Source of the DNA: Burkholderia cenocepacia
Lineage (GTDB): Bacteria; Pseudomonadota; Gammaproteobacteria; Burkholderiales; Burkholderiaceae
Length of the DNA: 64,000 nucleotides
Assembly (NCBI RefSeq): GCF_900446215.1
Contig: NZ_UAQZ01000016.1
Span: 310,001 to 374,000, forward strand
Direction: 5' to 3'
The first letter of the stretch is position 1. Each line of letters begins with the position of its first letter. The notes beneath the pieces are model-generated. The model did not search any database and was not told the DNA's origin. It worked only from the letters and a program-made list of their open reading frames with translations. Shown one piece after another: positions 1-7,889 of this stretch. A program made the translations under genes and the position numbers.

Positions 1-1
1 G

Positions 2-298
2 AACGCTGAAATCCAGGACCAGAAGGTGGTTGACGTCGTCGCGCGTATCGCCGAGGCGCATCATGTGCCGCGCGCGCACGTCGCACTGGCGTGGCTGTTG
101 ACGAAGCCGGCGATCACCGCGCCGATCATCGGGGCAACGAAGCCCGAGCATCTGGCAACCGCCATCGGCGCGCTCGACTTCTCGCTGACGCAGGACGAAA
201 TCGCCGCGCTCGAAGCGCCGTATGTCCCCCATCCGGTGGATGGCATCGTGCCACCGCTTCCGGAACATCCGCCGACGATTTCAATGCCGCGGAACTGA
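2..298 (+). CDS. Aldo/keto reductase, C-terminal fragment (truncated by window edge)
   Basis: The reading frame is open from the first bases of the window and ends at a stop at 296-298, so only the last 98 residues are seen. They read as the C-terminal end of an aldo/keto reductase. The segment ALAWLLTKPAITAPIIGATKPEHL matches the family's cofactor-binding end (here I-I-G-A-T-K-P), followed by a helix with L-T-Q-D-E-I-A-A-L-E. The family reduces carbonyls with NADPH in a TIM-barrel fold. The missing N-terminal part would hold the catalytic Tyr and Asp. A long inverted repeat (307-370) follows the stop. The substrate cannot be told. Confidence 0.85.
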   Translation, partial: NAEIQDQKVVDVVARIAEAHHVPRAHVALAWLLTKPAITAPIIGATKPEHLATAIGALDFSLTQDEIAALEAPYVPHPVDGIVPPLPEHPPTISMPRN

Positions 299-306
299 AT
301 GTCGCG

Positions 307-370
307 AGCGGCGGTACGTTCAATGGCGGCAGCTTGCGAACTCGCCGCCGCGGTCGAACGTACCGCCGCT
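307..370. repeat. 15-bp perfect inverted repeat between two genes
   Basis: AGCGGCGGTACGTTC at 307-321 is exactly reverse-complementary to 356-370. The 34-bp loop contains a second GGCGGC/GCCGCC pair (325-330 and 343-348), so a large branched hairpin is possible. It starts 9 bases after the aldo/keto reductase stop and has no T tract. It may be a Rho-independent-like stop, an mRNA-stabilising element or a regulator site for the next gene. Confidence 0.5.
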
Positions 371-397
371 GGACGAACATCGAATGCGAAAATAGAT

Positions 398-841
398 ATG
401 AAGGGGCCGTTCATCGAGTGCCGACGTCTTATCCTCTTCGCGCTCGTTGTGATGTGTGCGGTACTGCCGTTGGGGCAGCACGGTAACGTCCATGCGCAGG
501 AGCCAAAAATGTTAGTCCGTATCTCCGAAATCGAGATATTCAATCAGCATCTCGAAGCATATCGGCGCATCTTGAACGAGGAGGCCGAGGCGTCGATGCG
601 CGTCGAGCCGGGGGTAGTGTGCATTTTCCCGATGGCTCAAAAGGATAGCCCGACGCACATCAAGATTGTGGAAATCTATGCGAGCCACGATGCGTACGAC
701 GCACATATCCAGTCGCCGCATTTCAAGAAGTACAAGCGTTCGACGCTGGACATGGTGAAGTCCCTGCGACTGGTTGACATGGATGGGCTGGATGCTGAAG
801 CAATGCCGCTCATCTTCAGGAAATTGAGGGGGCGGTCGTAA
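398..841 (+). CDS. Secreted antibiotic-biosynthesis-monooxygenase (ABM) domain protein
   Basis: This is a 147-residue protein. I place the start at the ATG at 398 because it is followed by a good signal peptide: MKGPFIECRR, a hydrophobic run with LILFALVVMCAVL, then a cleavage site near VHAQE. An earlier in-frame ATG at 299 would run through an inverted repeat. The rest (about residues 38-135) resembles the small dimeric ABM/quinol-monooxygenase fold: a strand with LVRISEIEI, the helix FNQHLEAYRRILNEEA, E-P-G-V-V-C-I, and H-I-K-I-V-E-I-Y-A. Characterised relatives act on quinones or on haem. A periplasmic location is inferred from the signal peptide. The substrate is unknown. It stands alone between long intergenic stretches. 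Confidence 0.7.
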   Translation: MKGPFIECRRLILFALVVMCAVLPLGQHGNVHAQEPKMLVRISEIEIFNQHLEAYRRILNEEAEASMRVEPGVVCIFPMAQKDSPTHIKIVEIYASHDAYDAHIQSPHFKKYKRSTLDMVKSLRLVDMDGLDAEAMPLIFRKLRGRS

Positions 842-1286
842 CAAACACCGGCCAGATGGGAAGAATGGATCGCCATGAAAGCGTGCGTGTCCGTTGTCGG
901 AACTCGACCTGCCTACCGGATGTCTGGTTGCTGTTGTTGGTCCACGACCGGTTTTGGCCGATAGTGGCCGTCAGCGTCTGTTGGACGACGCGTATCGACA
1001 ACAACGTCAATCTCCGTCTGCCCGCCTCCTTTCGATCGTTCGCAGAGACCGCTCCTGAAGGCCGGACGTCCAGCTCCACCGTTTTCCCCTCAGGAAAACC
1101 CTGATCCGACTCCGTAGGGCACCGGTTTTCAGCCGATTTTCCCACTGCCGCAAGCAGCCTCGATAGGCTCCCGCCCAACCGCTCCCCACCCCCGCGCAAC
1201 CCCGTTCCATCAACCCTCCGAGCCCGCCTACCTAACCAAAACAGGTATGGCGCACCGCAATATTTCGCGCCCACGGCCGGATTTCA
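842..1286. other. Intergenic stretch without a credible gene
   Basis: No open frame here has protein-like composition in a six-frame reading. The 856-1104 frame is the longest on the plus strand, but it lacks a ribosome site and recognisable motifs. The composition is less GC-rich than the flanking genes, and 900-1000 contains the phrases ACGACCGGTTTTGGCCGATA and TGTTGGACGACGCG. These look to me like eroded sequence rather than a promoter. The regulatory region of catB begins at about 1280. Confidence 0.4.
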
Positions 1287-1301
1287 ATACCCACCAGGTA
1301 T
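1287..1301. promoter_or_regulatory. BenM/CatM-type LysR operator (ATAC-N7-GTAT)
   Basis: ATAC at 1287-1290 and GTAT at 1298-1301 are separated by seven bases. This is the consensus dyad bound by the muconate/benzoate-responsive LysR proteins BenM and CatM. A further GTAT half-site lies at 1320-1323 and touches the putative -35 element. This is the geometry expected for a LysR recognition site plus an activation half-site. No LysR gene lies in the window. Confidence 0.65.
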
Positions 1302-1322
1302 CAAAAATCCTGCCCAAAAGTA

Positions 1323-1353
1323 TTGGACGCCCCATTTCCCCGCCGCGTATAAA
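1323..1353 (+). promoter_or_regulatory. Putative sigma-70 promoter of catB
   Basis: TTGGAC (1323-1328) and TATAAA (1348-1353) form a recognisable -35/-10 pair with a 19-bp spacer. A long spacer is usual for promoters that need an activator. Transcription would start near 1360. That is two bases before the ATG at 1362 and supports the later catB start at 1389. Confidence 0.5.
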
Positions 1354-1388
1354 TCCGTTCCATGAACAGCCCCCACGCAGCGCGCCCC

Positions 1389-2525
1389 ATGTCCTCCGCC
1401 ACCATCGAACGCATCGAAACCCGTCTCGTCGACTTGCCGACGATCCGCCCGCACAAGCTGTCGGTGGCCACGATGCACGGCCAGACGCTGATGCTCGTGA
1501 AGGTGTTCTGCAGCGACGGCGTGACCGGTATCGGCGAAGGCACGACGATCGCCGGCATGGCCTACGGCCCGGAAAGCCCGGAAGCGATGAAGCTCGCGAT
1601 CGACGCGTATCTCGCACCGGCGATCGTCGGCCGTGACGCCACGCGCGTCCAGACGCTGATGGCATTCGTCGGCAAGCTTGCGAAGGTCAACCACTTCGCG
1701 AAAAGCGCGCTCGAAACCGCGCTGCTCGACGCGCACGGCAAGCGGCTCGGCGTGCCGGTCAGCGAACTGCTCGGCGGCCGTCGCCGCGATCGCCTGCCGG
1801 TTGCATGGACGCTCGCGTCGGGCGACACGGCCACCGACATCGCCGAAGCCGAACGCATGCTCGACGCGCGCCGCCACAACGTATTCAAGCTGAAGATCGG
1901 CGCGAAAGCGCCGGAAACGGATATCCGGCACGTGGCCGAGATCAAGAAGGCGGTCGGCGATCGCGCGTCGGTGCGCGTCGACGTGAACATGGCGTGGAGC
2001 GAAACGCAGGCCGCGCGCGCGATTCCGGCGCTCGCCGATGCGGGCTGCGAACTGGTCGAGCAGCCGGTCGCATCGGCCGCGGCGCTGGCGCGCCTGATGC
2101 GCCGCTTCCCCGTCGCGCTGATGGCCGATGAAATCCTGCAGGGCCCCGACAGCGCATTCGACATCGCGAAGCAGCACGGCGCGGACGTGTTCGCGATCAA
2201 GATCGAACAGAGCGGCGGCCTCTTCGCCGCGCAGCGCGTGGCCGCGATCGCGGATGCGGCCGGCATCGAGCTGTACGGCGGCACGATGCTCGAAGGCGCG
2301 TTCAGCACGGTGGCATCCGCACACCTGTTCGCGAGTATCGCGAACCTGCAGTGGGGCACCGAACTGTTCGGGCCGCTGCTGATCACCGAAGAAATCCTGA
2401 CGCAGCCGCTGGATTACAGCGACTTCGAACTGACCGTGCCGGACGGCCCCGGTCTCGGCATCGCGCTCGACGAGGACAAGGTCAGGCGCTTCACCCGCGA
2501 CGGGCTGACGAAAGTCGCGCGGTAA
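1389..2525 (+). CDS. catB: Muconate cycloisomerase
   Basis: CatB converts cis,cis-muconate to muconolactone in the beta-ketoadipate pathway. The 378-residue frame shows the enolase-superfamily layout. The N-terminal cap carries I-R-P-H-K-L-S-V. The barrel has the K-x-K pair K167/K169 (FKLKIG), metal ligands D198 (VDVN), E224 (EQPV) and D247 (ADEI), and K271 (IKIEQSGG), all as in muconate lactonising enzymes. I choose the ATG at 1389 over 1362 because the promoter leaves almost no leader for 1362 and family members begin close to S-A-T-I-E-R-I-E. It is first in a cat/ben operon, with catA 51 bases downstream. Control by a BenM/CatR-type activator is inferred from the dyad at 1287. catC, which normally completes the pathway, is not adjacent. 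Confidence 0.93.
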   Translation: MSSATIERIETRLVDLPTIRPHKLSVATMHGQTLMLVKVFCSDGVTGIGEGTTIAGMAYGPESPEAMKLAIDAYLAPAIVGRDATRVQTLMAFVGKLAKVNHFAKSALETALLDAHGKRLGVPVSELLGGRRRDRLPVAWTLASGDTATDIAEAERMLDARRHNVFKLKIGAKAPETDIRHVAEIKKAVGDRASVRVDVNMAWSETQAARAIPALADAGCELVEQPVASAAALARLMRRFPVALMADEILQGPDSAFDIAKQHGADVFAIKIEQSGGLFAAQRVAAIADAAGIELYGGTMLEGAFSTVASAHLFASIANLQWGTELFGPLLITEEILTQPLDYSDFELTVPDGPGLGIALDEDKVRRFTRDGLTKVAR

Positions 2526-2576
2526 GTCGAGTCAGGCAACGACCGTCATCCCCCAAATACACGTGGAGACAGCATC

Positions 2577-3518
2577 ATGAGCGTCAAAGTTTTCGATACC
2601 CGGGAAGTGCAGGACCTGCTGAAGGCCGCGTCGAACGCGGGCGGAAGCGGCACCGGCGGCAATGCACGCACGCAGCAGATCGTGCTGCGCCTGCTCGGCG
2701 ACCTGTTCAAGGCGATCGACGATCTCGACATCACGCCCGACGAAGTGTGGGCGGGCGTCAACTACCTGAACAAGCTCGGTCAGGATGGCGAAGCAGCGCT
2801 GCTCGCGGCCGGCCTCGGTCTCGAGAAGTATCTCGACATCCGGATGGACGCCGAGGACGAGGCGATCGGGCTCGACGGCGGCACGCCGCGCACGATCGAG
2901 GGGCCGCTGTACGTGGCCGGAGCACCGGTGCGCGACAGCGTCGCGAAGATCGACCTCGACGCGGACGACGGCGCGGGCCCGCTCGTGATCCACGGCACGG
3001 TCACCGGTCTCGACGGCAAGCCGATCGCCGGCGCGGTGGTCGAATGCTGGCACGCGAATTCGAAGGGCTTCTATTCGCACTTCGACCCGACCGGCAAGCA
3101 GAGCGATTTCAACCTGCGCGGCGCGGTGAAAACGGGCGCCGACGGCAAGTACGAATTCCGCACACTGATGCCGGTCGGCTACGGCTGCCCGCCGCAGGGC
3201 GCGACGCAGCAATTGCTGAACCGCCTCGGCCGCCACGGCAACCGTCCGGCGCACGTGCACTTCTTCGTGACGAGCGACGATCACCGCAAGCTGACGACAC
3301 AGTTCAACATCGACGGCGATCCGCTGATCTGGGACGACTTCGCGTATGCGACGCGCGAGGAATTGATCCCGCCCGTGACCGAAAGAACCGGCGGCACGGC
3401 GCTCGGCATGAAGGCCGATGCGTACCAGGACATCGAGTTCAACTTCGTGCTGACGCCGCGCGTGCAGGGCAAGGACAACCAGATCGTCGAACGCCTGCGC
3501 GCGTCCGCCGCGGCATAA
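2577..3518 (+). CDS. catA: Catechol 1,2-dioxygenase (intradiol)
   Basis: CatA opens catechol between the two hydroxyls to give cis,cis-muconate, using non-haem Fe(III). At 313 residues it has family length. An N-terminal helical dimerisation and lipid-binding domain spans about residues 1-105. The beta-sandwich follows with all four iron ligands: Y166 (GFYSHF), Y202 (PVGYG), H226 and H228 (RPAHVHFF). W158-H159 in ECWHA and the R-x-x-x-R-P-A-H stretch are typical. A GGAG sits 8 bases before the ATG. It supplies the substrate of CatB and uses the catechol made by BenABCD. A strong hairpin follows the stop. Confidence 0.95.
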   Translation: MSVKVFDTREVQDLLKAASNAGGSGTGGNARTQQIVLRLLGDLFKAIDDLDITPDEVWAGVNYLNKLGQDGEAALLAAGLGLEKYLDIRMDAEDEAIGLDGGTPRTIEGPLYVAGAPVRDSVAKIDLDADDGAGPLVIHGTVTGLDGKPIAGAVVECWHANSKGFYSHFDPTGKQSDFNLRGAVKTGADGKYEFRTLMPVGYGCPPQGATQQLLNRLGRHGNRPAHVHFFVTSDDHRKLTTQFNIDGDPLIWDDFAYATREELIPPVTERTGGTALGMKADAYQDIEFNFVLTPRVQGKDNQIVERLRASAAA

Positions 3519-3526
3519 CCACCGGC

Positions 3527-3557
3527 GGCACGGCGGCGCGCGTGCGCCGCCGCTGCC
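3527..3557. terminator. GC hairpin between catA and benA (attenuator or processing element)
   Basis: CGGCGGCGC (3531-3539) pairs perfectly with 3544-3552 around a four-base loop. The stem extends by GGCA (3527-3530) with TGCC (3554-3557) across a single bulge. There is no T run, so it is unlikely to be a full terminator. It may set the cat:ben mRNA ratio or block exonucleases. Confidence 0.5.
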
Positions 3558-3635
3558 GGCCGGTCCCCCCGAGATTCAACCGATACCGATGCGAGCGTGC
3601 TTGCAGGACGCGGCACGCGCATGGAAGGAGCCATC

Positions 3636-4994
3636 ATGTCCATCACGATCGACGCTACGAACGACCTGGATCACCTGCTGGAAACCGCCGTGCAGGATGA
3701 CAAGGCGGCCGGCGTCTTCCGTTGCCGCCGCGACATCTTCACGAACGCGGCGCTGTACGAGCTCGAGATGAAGCACATCTTCGAGGGCAACTGGGTGTAT
3801 CTGGCGCACGAAAGCCAGATTCCCGACAACAACGATTACTACACGACGTGGATCGGCCGCCAGCCGATCGTCATCACGCGCGACAAGACCGGCGAGCTGC
3901 ATGCGGTCATCAATGCGTGTGCGCACAAGGGCGCGATGCTGTGCCGCCGCAAGCACGGCAACAAGGGCAGCTTCACGTGCCCGTTCCACGGCTGGACCTT
4001 CTCGAACACCGGCAAGCTGCTGAAGGTGAAGGACGAGAAGACGACCGAATACCCGGTGCAGTTCAACACGCACGGCTCGCACGACCTGAAGAAGGTCGCG
4101 CGCTTCGCGAACTATCGCGGCTTCCTGTTCGGCAGCCTCAACGCGGACGTGCTGCCGCTCGAGGACTACCTCGGCGAAGCGCGCGTGATCATCGACCAGA
4201 TCGTCGACCAGGCGCCGAACGGGCTCGAAGTGCTGCGCGGCAACTCGTCCTACATCTACGAAGGCAACTGGAAGATGCAGATGGAGAACGGTTGCGACGG
4301 CTATCACGTCAGCACCGTGCACTGGAACTATGCGGCGACGATGGGCCGCCGTAAGGCGGACGGCACCAAGGCGGTCGACGCGAACAGCTGGAGCAAGTCG
4401 GTCGCGGGCGTGTACGGCTTCGACCACGGCCACATACTGCTGTGGACGCAGACGATGAACCCGGAGGTGCGGCCCGTGTATCAGCACCGCGACGAGATCC
4501 GGGCGCGCGTCGGCGACGTGCAGGCCGACTTCATCGTGAACCAGACGCGCAACCTGTGCGTGTATCCGAACGTGTTCCTGATGGACCAGTTCAGCACGCA
4601 GATCCGCGTGGTGCGACCGCTCGGCGTCGACAGGACCGAAGTCACGATCTTCTGCTTCGCGCCGAAAGGCGAGAGCGAGGCCGATCGCACGACGCGGATC
4701 CGCCAGTACGAGGATTTCTTCAACGTGACCGGCATGGGCACGGCCGACGATCTCGAAGAGTTCCGCGCGTGCCAGGCCGGCTATGCGGGCATCACGGCGA
4801 TGTGGAACGACCTGTCGCGCGGCGCGCCGCTGTGGGTCGACGGGCCGGACGAGAACGCGAAAAAGATGGGGCTGAACCCGCGCATTTCGGGCGAACGCAG
4901 CGAGGACGAAGGGCTGTTCGTGTGCCAGCACGAACACTGGGTGCACGTGATGCGCGATGCGCTGAAGAAGGAACGCGGGGAGGTGGCGGCATGA
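3636..4994 (+). CDS. benA: Benzoate 1,2-dioxygenase large (alpha) subunit
   Basis: This is the catalytic subunit of the Rieske oxygenase that makes the benzoate cis-diol. The start at 3636 is fixed by GGAAGGAG at 3623-3630, five bases upstream, and gives 452 residues. The Rieske [2Fe-2S] ligands are C95, H97, C115 and H118 (CAH...CPFHGW, C-x-H-x17-C-x2-H). The mononuclear iron site is formed by D221, H224 and H229 in E-N-G-C-D-G-Y-H-V-S-T-V-H. The rest follows BenA/XylX. It overlaps benB by four bases (ATGA). Related substrates such as other aromatic carboxylates cannot be excluded, but adjacent catA/catB support benzoate. Confidence 0.95.
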   Translation: MSITIDATNDLDHLLETAVQDDKAAGVFRCRRDIFTNAALYELEMKHIFEGNWVYLAHESQIPDNNDYYTTWIGRQPIVITRDKTGELHAVINACAHKGAMLCRRKHGNKGSFTCPFHGWTFSNTGKLLKVKDEKTTEYPVQFNTHGSHDLKKVARFANYRGFLFGSLNADVLPLEDYLGEARVIIDQIVDQAPNGLEVLRGNSSYIYEGNWKMQMENGCDGYHVSTVHWNYAATMGRRKADGTKAVDANSWSKSVAGVYGFDHGHILLWTQTMNPEVRPVYQHRDEIRARVGDVQADFIVNQTRNLCVYPNVFLMDQFSTQIRVVRPLGVDRTEVTIFCFAPKGESEADRTTRIRQYEDFFNVTGMGTADDLEEFRACQAGYAGITAMWNDLSRGAPLWVDGPDENAKKMGLNPRISGERSEDEGLFVCQHEHWVHVMRDALKKERGEVAA

Positions 4995-5479
4995 GCTTCG
5001 ATTACCGGACGATTTGCGCGGCGCTGTATCGCGAAGCGCGCCTGCTTGACGATCGCGAGTGGGACGCGTGGCTGACCTGCTACACGGAGGACGTCACGTA
5101 CTGGATGCCCGCATGGGACGACGACGATCGGCCGACCGACGATCCGCAGAGCCAGATCTCGCTGATGTATTACGCGGACCGCGGCGGCCTCGAGGATCGC
5201 GTGTTCCGGATCAAGACCGAGCGCAGCGGCGCATCGACGCCCGAGCCGCGTACCAGCCACAACGTGACGAACGTCGAGGTGCTGGCCGAACGCGACGACG
5301 AGGTCGACGTGCGCTACAACTTTCACACGCTGAACCACCGTTATCGCGTGACCGATCACTTCTTCGGCACGATGTTCGTCACGTTGCGACGCACGGGCGA
5401 CGCGCTGCTGATTTCACGCAAGAAGATCGTGCTGAAGAACGACTACATCCGGCAGGTGCTCGACGTCTATCACGTCTGA
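4991..5479 (+). CDS. benB: Benzoate 1,2-dioxygenase small (beta) subunit
   Basis: The 162-residue beta subunit of the ring-hydroxylating dioxygenase has no redox centre and supports the alpha3-beta3 assembly. It has the NTF2-like cone fold pattern: an N-terminal helix with Y-R-E-A-R-L-L-D-D-R-E-W-D-A-W, then T-Y-W-M-P-A, and a C-terminal strand set ending in K-K-I-V-L-K-N-D-Y-I. The start codon lies inside the benA stop region (ATGA at 4991-4994), so translation is probably coupled. benC follows after 39 bases. Confidence 0.93.
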   Translation: MSFDYRTICAALYREARLLDDREWDAWLTCYTEDVTYWMPAWDDDDRPTDDPQSQISLMYYADRGGLEDRVFRIKTERSGASTPEPRTSHNVTNVEVLAERDDEVDVRYNFHTLNHRYRVTDHFFGTMFVTLRRTGDALLISRKKIVLKNDYIRQVLDVYHV

Positions 5480-5518
5480 CGCCGTTGGCCTGTCATGAAA
5501 GGAAGTGGAGGTGACGCG

Positions 5519-6541
5519 ATGTCCAGCTACAAGATTGCACTGAATTTCGAGGACGGGGTGACCCGCTTCATCGACTGCAAGGCCGGCGAGAAGGTGCTCG
5601 ATGCAGCCTTTCGCGCGAAGATCAACCTGCCGATGGATTGCTCCGACGGTGTGTGCGGCACCTGCAAGTGCCGCGCCGAAAGCGGCCGCTACGACCTCGG
5701 CGACGACTACATCGACGATGCGCTGACCGAGGACGAGAAGGACGGCGGCCTCGTGCTGACCTGCCAGATGGTGCCGCAAAGCGATTGCGTGATCGCGGTG
5801 CCGACGTCGTCGGTCGCCTGCAAGACCGGGGAGAGCGCCTTTGCCGCGACGGTCACGAAGGTCGAGCAGCACAACGATGCGGCTGTCGTGCTCGAACTCG
5901 ACGTCGGCGCCAGCGCGCCGGTGTTCCTGCCGGGCCAGTACGTGAACATCGGCGTGCCGGGCAGCGGCCAGCATCGCTCGTATTCGTTCTCGTCGGCGCC
6001 GGGCGACGCGAAGGTCGGCTTCCTGATCAAGAAGATTCCAGGCGGCGTGATGAGCACGTGGCTCGAATCGGCGCAGCCCGGCGACACGCTCGAACTGTAC
6101 GGGCCGCTCGGCAGCTTCTACCTGCGCGACGTGCAGCGGCCGCTGCTGTTCCTCGCCGGCGGTACGGGCCTCGCGCCGTTCCTGTCGATGCTCGAGGTGC
6201 TCGCGCGCAGCGGCTCGCAGCAGAAGGTGCACCTGGTCTACGGCGTGACGCGCGATCTCGATCTCGTGCTGGTCGACGCGCTTGAGGCGGTGGCGGCGAG
6301 GCTGCCGAACTTCAGCTTCGCGACGATCGTCGCGGACGCCGCGTCGAGCCATCCGCGCAAGGGCTGGGTCACGCAGCACATCCCGGCCGACGCGCTGAAC
6401 GACGGCGACGTCGACGTGTATCTGTGCGGGCCGCCGCCGATGGTCGACGCGGTGCGCCAGTACTTCGACGACGCAGGCGTGAAGCCGAACAGCTTCCACT
6501 ACGAGAAGTTCACCCCCAACGTCACGGCAAAGGCGGCATGA
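5519..6541 (+). CDS. benC: Benzoate dioxygenase electron-transfer reductase
   Basis: BenC passes electrons from NADH through FAD and a plant-type [2Fe-2S] cluster to BenAB. The start at 5519 is preceded by GGAGGT at 5507-5512 with a six-base spacer; an in-frame ATG at 5495 lacks such a site. The 340 residues show an N-terminal ferredoxin domain with C41, C46, C49 and C82 (CSDGVCGTC ... LTC). The FAD domain has R-S-Y-S-F-S-S. The NAD domain has G-G-T-G-L-A-P-F and C-G-P-P-P-M-V. It overlaps benD by four bases. Confidence 0.95.
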   Translation: MSSYKIALNFEDGVTRFIDCKAGEKVLDAAFRAKINLPMDCSDGVCGTCKCRAESGRYDLGDDYIDDALTEDEKDGGLVLTCQMVPQSDCVIAVPTSSVACKTGESAFAATVTKVEQHNDAAVVLELDVGASAPVFLPGQYVNIGVPGSGQHRSYSFSSAPGDAKVGFLIKKIPGGVMSTWLESAQPGDTLELYGPLGSFYLRDVQRPLLFLAGGTGLAPFLSMLEVLARSGSQQKVHLVYGVTRDLDLVLVDALEAVAARLPNFSFATIVADAASSHPRKGWVTQHIPADALNDGDVDVYLCGPPPMVDAVRQYFDDAGVKPNSFHYEKFTPNVTAKAA

Positions 6542-7312
6542 CCATGCAACGATTCTCCGGCAAGGTCGTCGTCGTCACCGGCGCGGCGCAGGGCATCGGC
6601 CGCGGTGTCGCGCTGCGCGCGGCGGCAGAGGGCGGCAAGGTGCTGTTCGTCGATCGCGCGGATTTCGTGGCCGAGGTGGCCGCGGAAGCGCCGGGCGGCG
6701 ATACGGCCGGCTTCGTCGCCGATCTCGAGACGTACGAAGGCGCGCATGCCGCGATGGCGCACGCGGTGCGGACGTTCGGCCGCATCGACATCCTGATCAA
6801 CGGCGTCGGCGGCGCGATCCGCATGCGGCCGTTCGCCGAGTTCGAGCCTGCGCAGATCGACGCGGAAATCCGCCGCTCGCTGATGCCGACGCTCTATGCC
6901 TGTCACGCCGTGCTGCCGCACCTGCTCGCGCGCGGCGGCGGCACGATCGTCAACATCTCGTCGAACGCGACGCGCGGCATCCGGCGCGTGCCGTATTCGG
7001 CGGCGAAGGGCGGCGTCAACGCGCTGACGTCGGCGCTTGCGATGGAATATGCGGAACACAACATCCGCGTCGTCGCCACCGCGCCGGGCGGTACCAGCGC
7101 GCCGCCGCCGCGTGCCGCGCAATGCGGCCGGCGACACCGAGCAGGAACAGGCGTGGATGGGCGAGGCCGTGCGGCAGGTGACGGAATCGACGTACTTCAA
7201 GCGCTACGGCAGCCTCGACGAGCAGATCGCGCCGATCCTGTTCTTCGCGTCGGACGAGGCGAGCTACATCACCGGCACGGTGCTGCCGGTGGCGGGCGGC
7301 GATACGGGTTGA
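6538..7312 (+). pseudogene. benD: Benzoate cis-diol dehydrogenase, interrupted by a frameshift
   Basis: BenD oxidises the benzoate cis-diol to catechol with loss of CO2. The frame from 6538 (a second ATG lies at 6544) gives a normal SDR start with TGAAQGIG, the NVS-type strand and the catalytic Y-S-A-A-K, up to A-T-A-P-G-G-T at about 7095. Downstream, the expected BenD C-terminus (V-P-R-N-A-A, then Y-F-K-R-Y-G-S-L-D-E and P-V-A-G-G-D-T-G) is found only in the next frame, ending at 7312. The shift falls in 7096-7115, a run of CG-rich triplets. It fits a loss of two bases or gain of one. Unshifted, the protein would run to 7395 with an unrelated tail. This could be a real mutation or a sequencing error in the GC-rich tract. 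The start overlaps benC (ATGA). Confidence 0.8.
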
Positions 7313-7387
7313 AGGGCGTATCGCTGGCCATTGTTTCATCGACAACCGCATACGGCCGGCGCGACGATGCCGGCCACGGAGACAATC

Positions 7388-7786
7388 ATGCATGAACGCA
7401 AAGCCATCGTTCCGGCGGGAATGGAAGCGGTGTACGAGAAGATCGGCTACGCGCCGGGACTGAAGGTCGGCGATACGCTTTACGTATCCGGCCAGATCGG
7501 CCGCGACGCGGCGATGCAGCTGGTCGAGGATCGCGAAGCGCAGATCGTGCAGGCGTTCGAGAACCTGAAGCAGGTGCTGGAGGCGGCCGGCGCATCGTTC
7601 GACGATGTGGTCGACCTCACGACGTTTCACACCGACATGCGCGACCTGCCGCTGTTCATGCAGGTGCGCGACCGCTATTTCGATGCGCATCCGCGGCCCG
7701 CGTGGACGGCCGTCGGCGCGCACATGCTCGGCGGCGCGCCGGGTTATGTCGTCGAGATCAAGGCGGTGGCGGTGCTGGCGCGCTGA
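7388..7786 (+). CDS. RidA/YjgF/RutC-family protein
   Basis: A 132-residue member of the RidA superfamily, trimeric proteins that hydrolyse reactive enamines and imines or act as specific deaminases. Visible hallmarks are G-L-K-V-G-D-T-L-Y-V-S-G-Q-I-G, Q-A-F-E-N-L-K-Q-V-L-E-A-A-G, D-V-V-D-L-T-T-F-H-T-D, and a P-A-W-T-A-V-G stretch. The Arg of the archetype R-P-A-R-T segment is replaced by W here, so it need not have the classic deaminase activity. GGAGAC lies just upstream of the ATG at 7388. It follows benD by 75 bases on the same strand and may be co-transcribed. A role in the benzoate pathway is not established. Confidence 0.85.
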   Translation: MHERKAIVPAGMEAVYEKIGYAPGLKVGDTLYVSGQIGRDAAMQLVEDREAQIVQAFENLKQVLEAAGASFDDVVDLTTFHTDMRDLPLFMQVRDRYFDAHPRPAWTAVGAHMLGGAPGYVVEIKAVAVLAR

Positions 7787-7889
7787 TCCGGTGCGTCGAT
7801 GAAGTCAGGCTCCGTGTGGATGAACACCCGAGATCGAATCGTCGGCGATCGCTGAACGGTTTCGATGCGCGTGCGACGACACCGACACG

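Noticed and set aside
856-1104. 82-codon frame upstream of catB
   Set aside because: No ribosome site, no recognisable motif, atypical composition. Kept as gene-free DNA.
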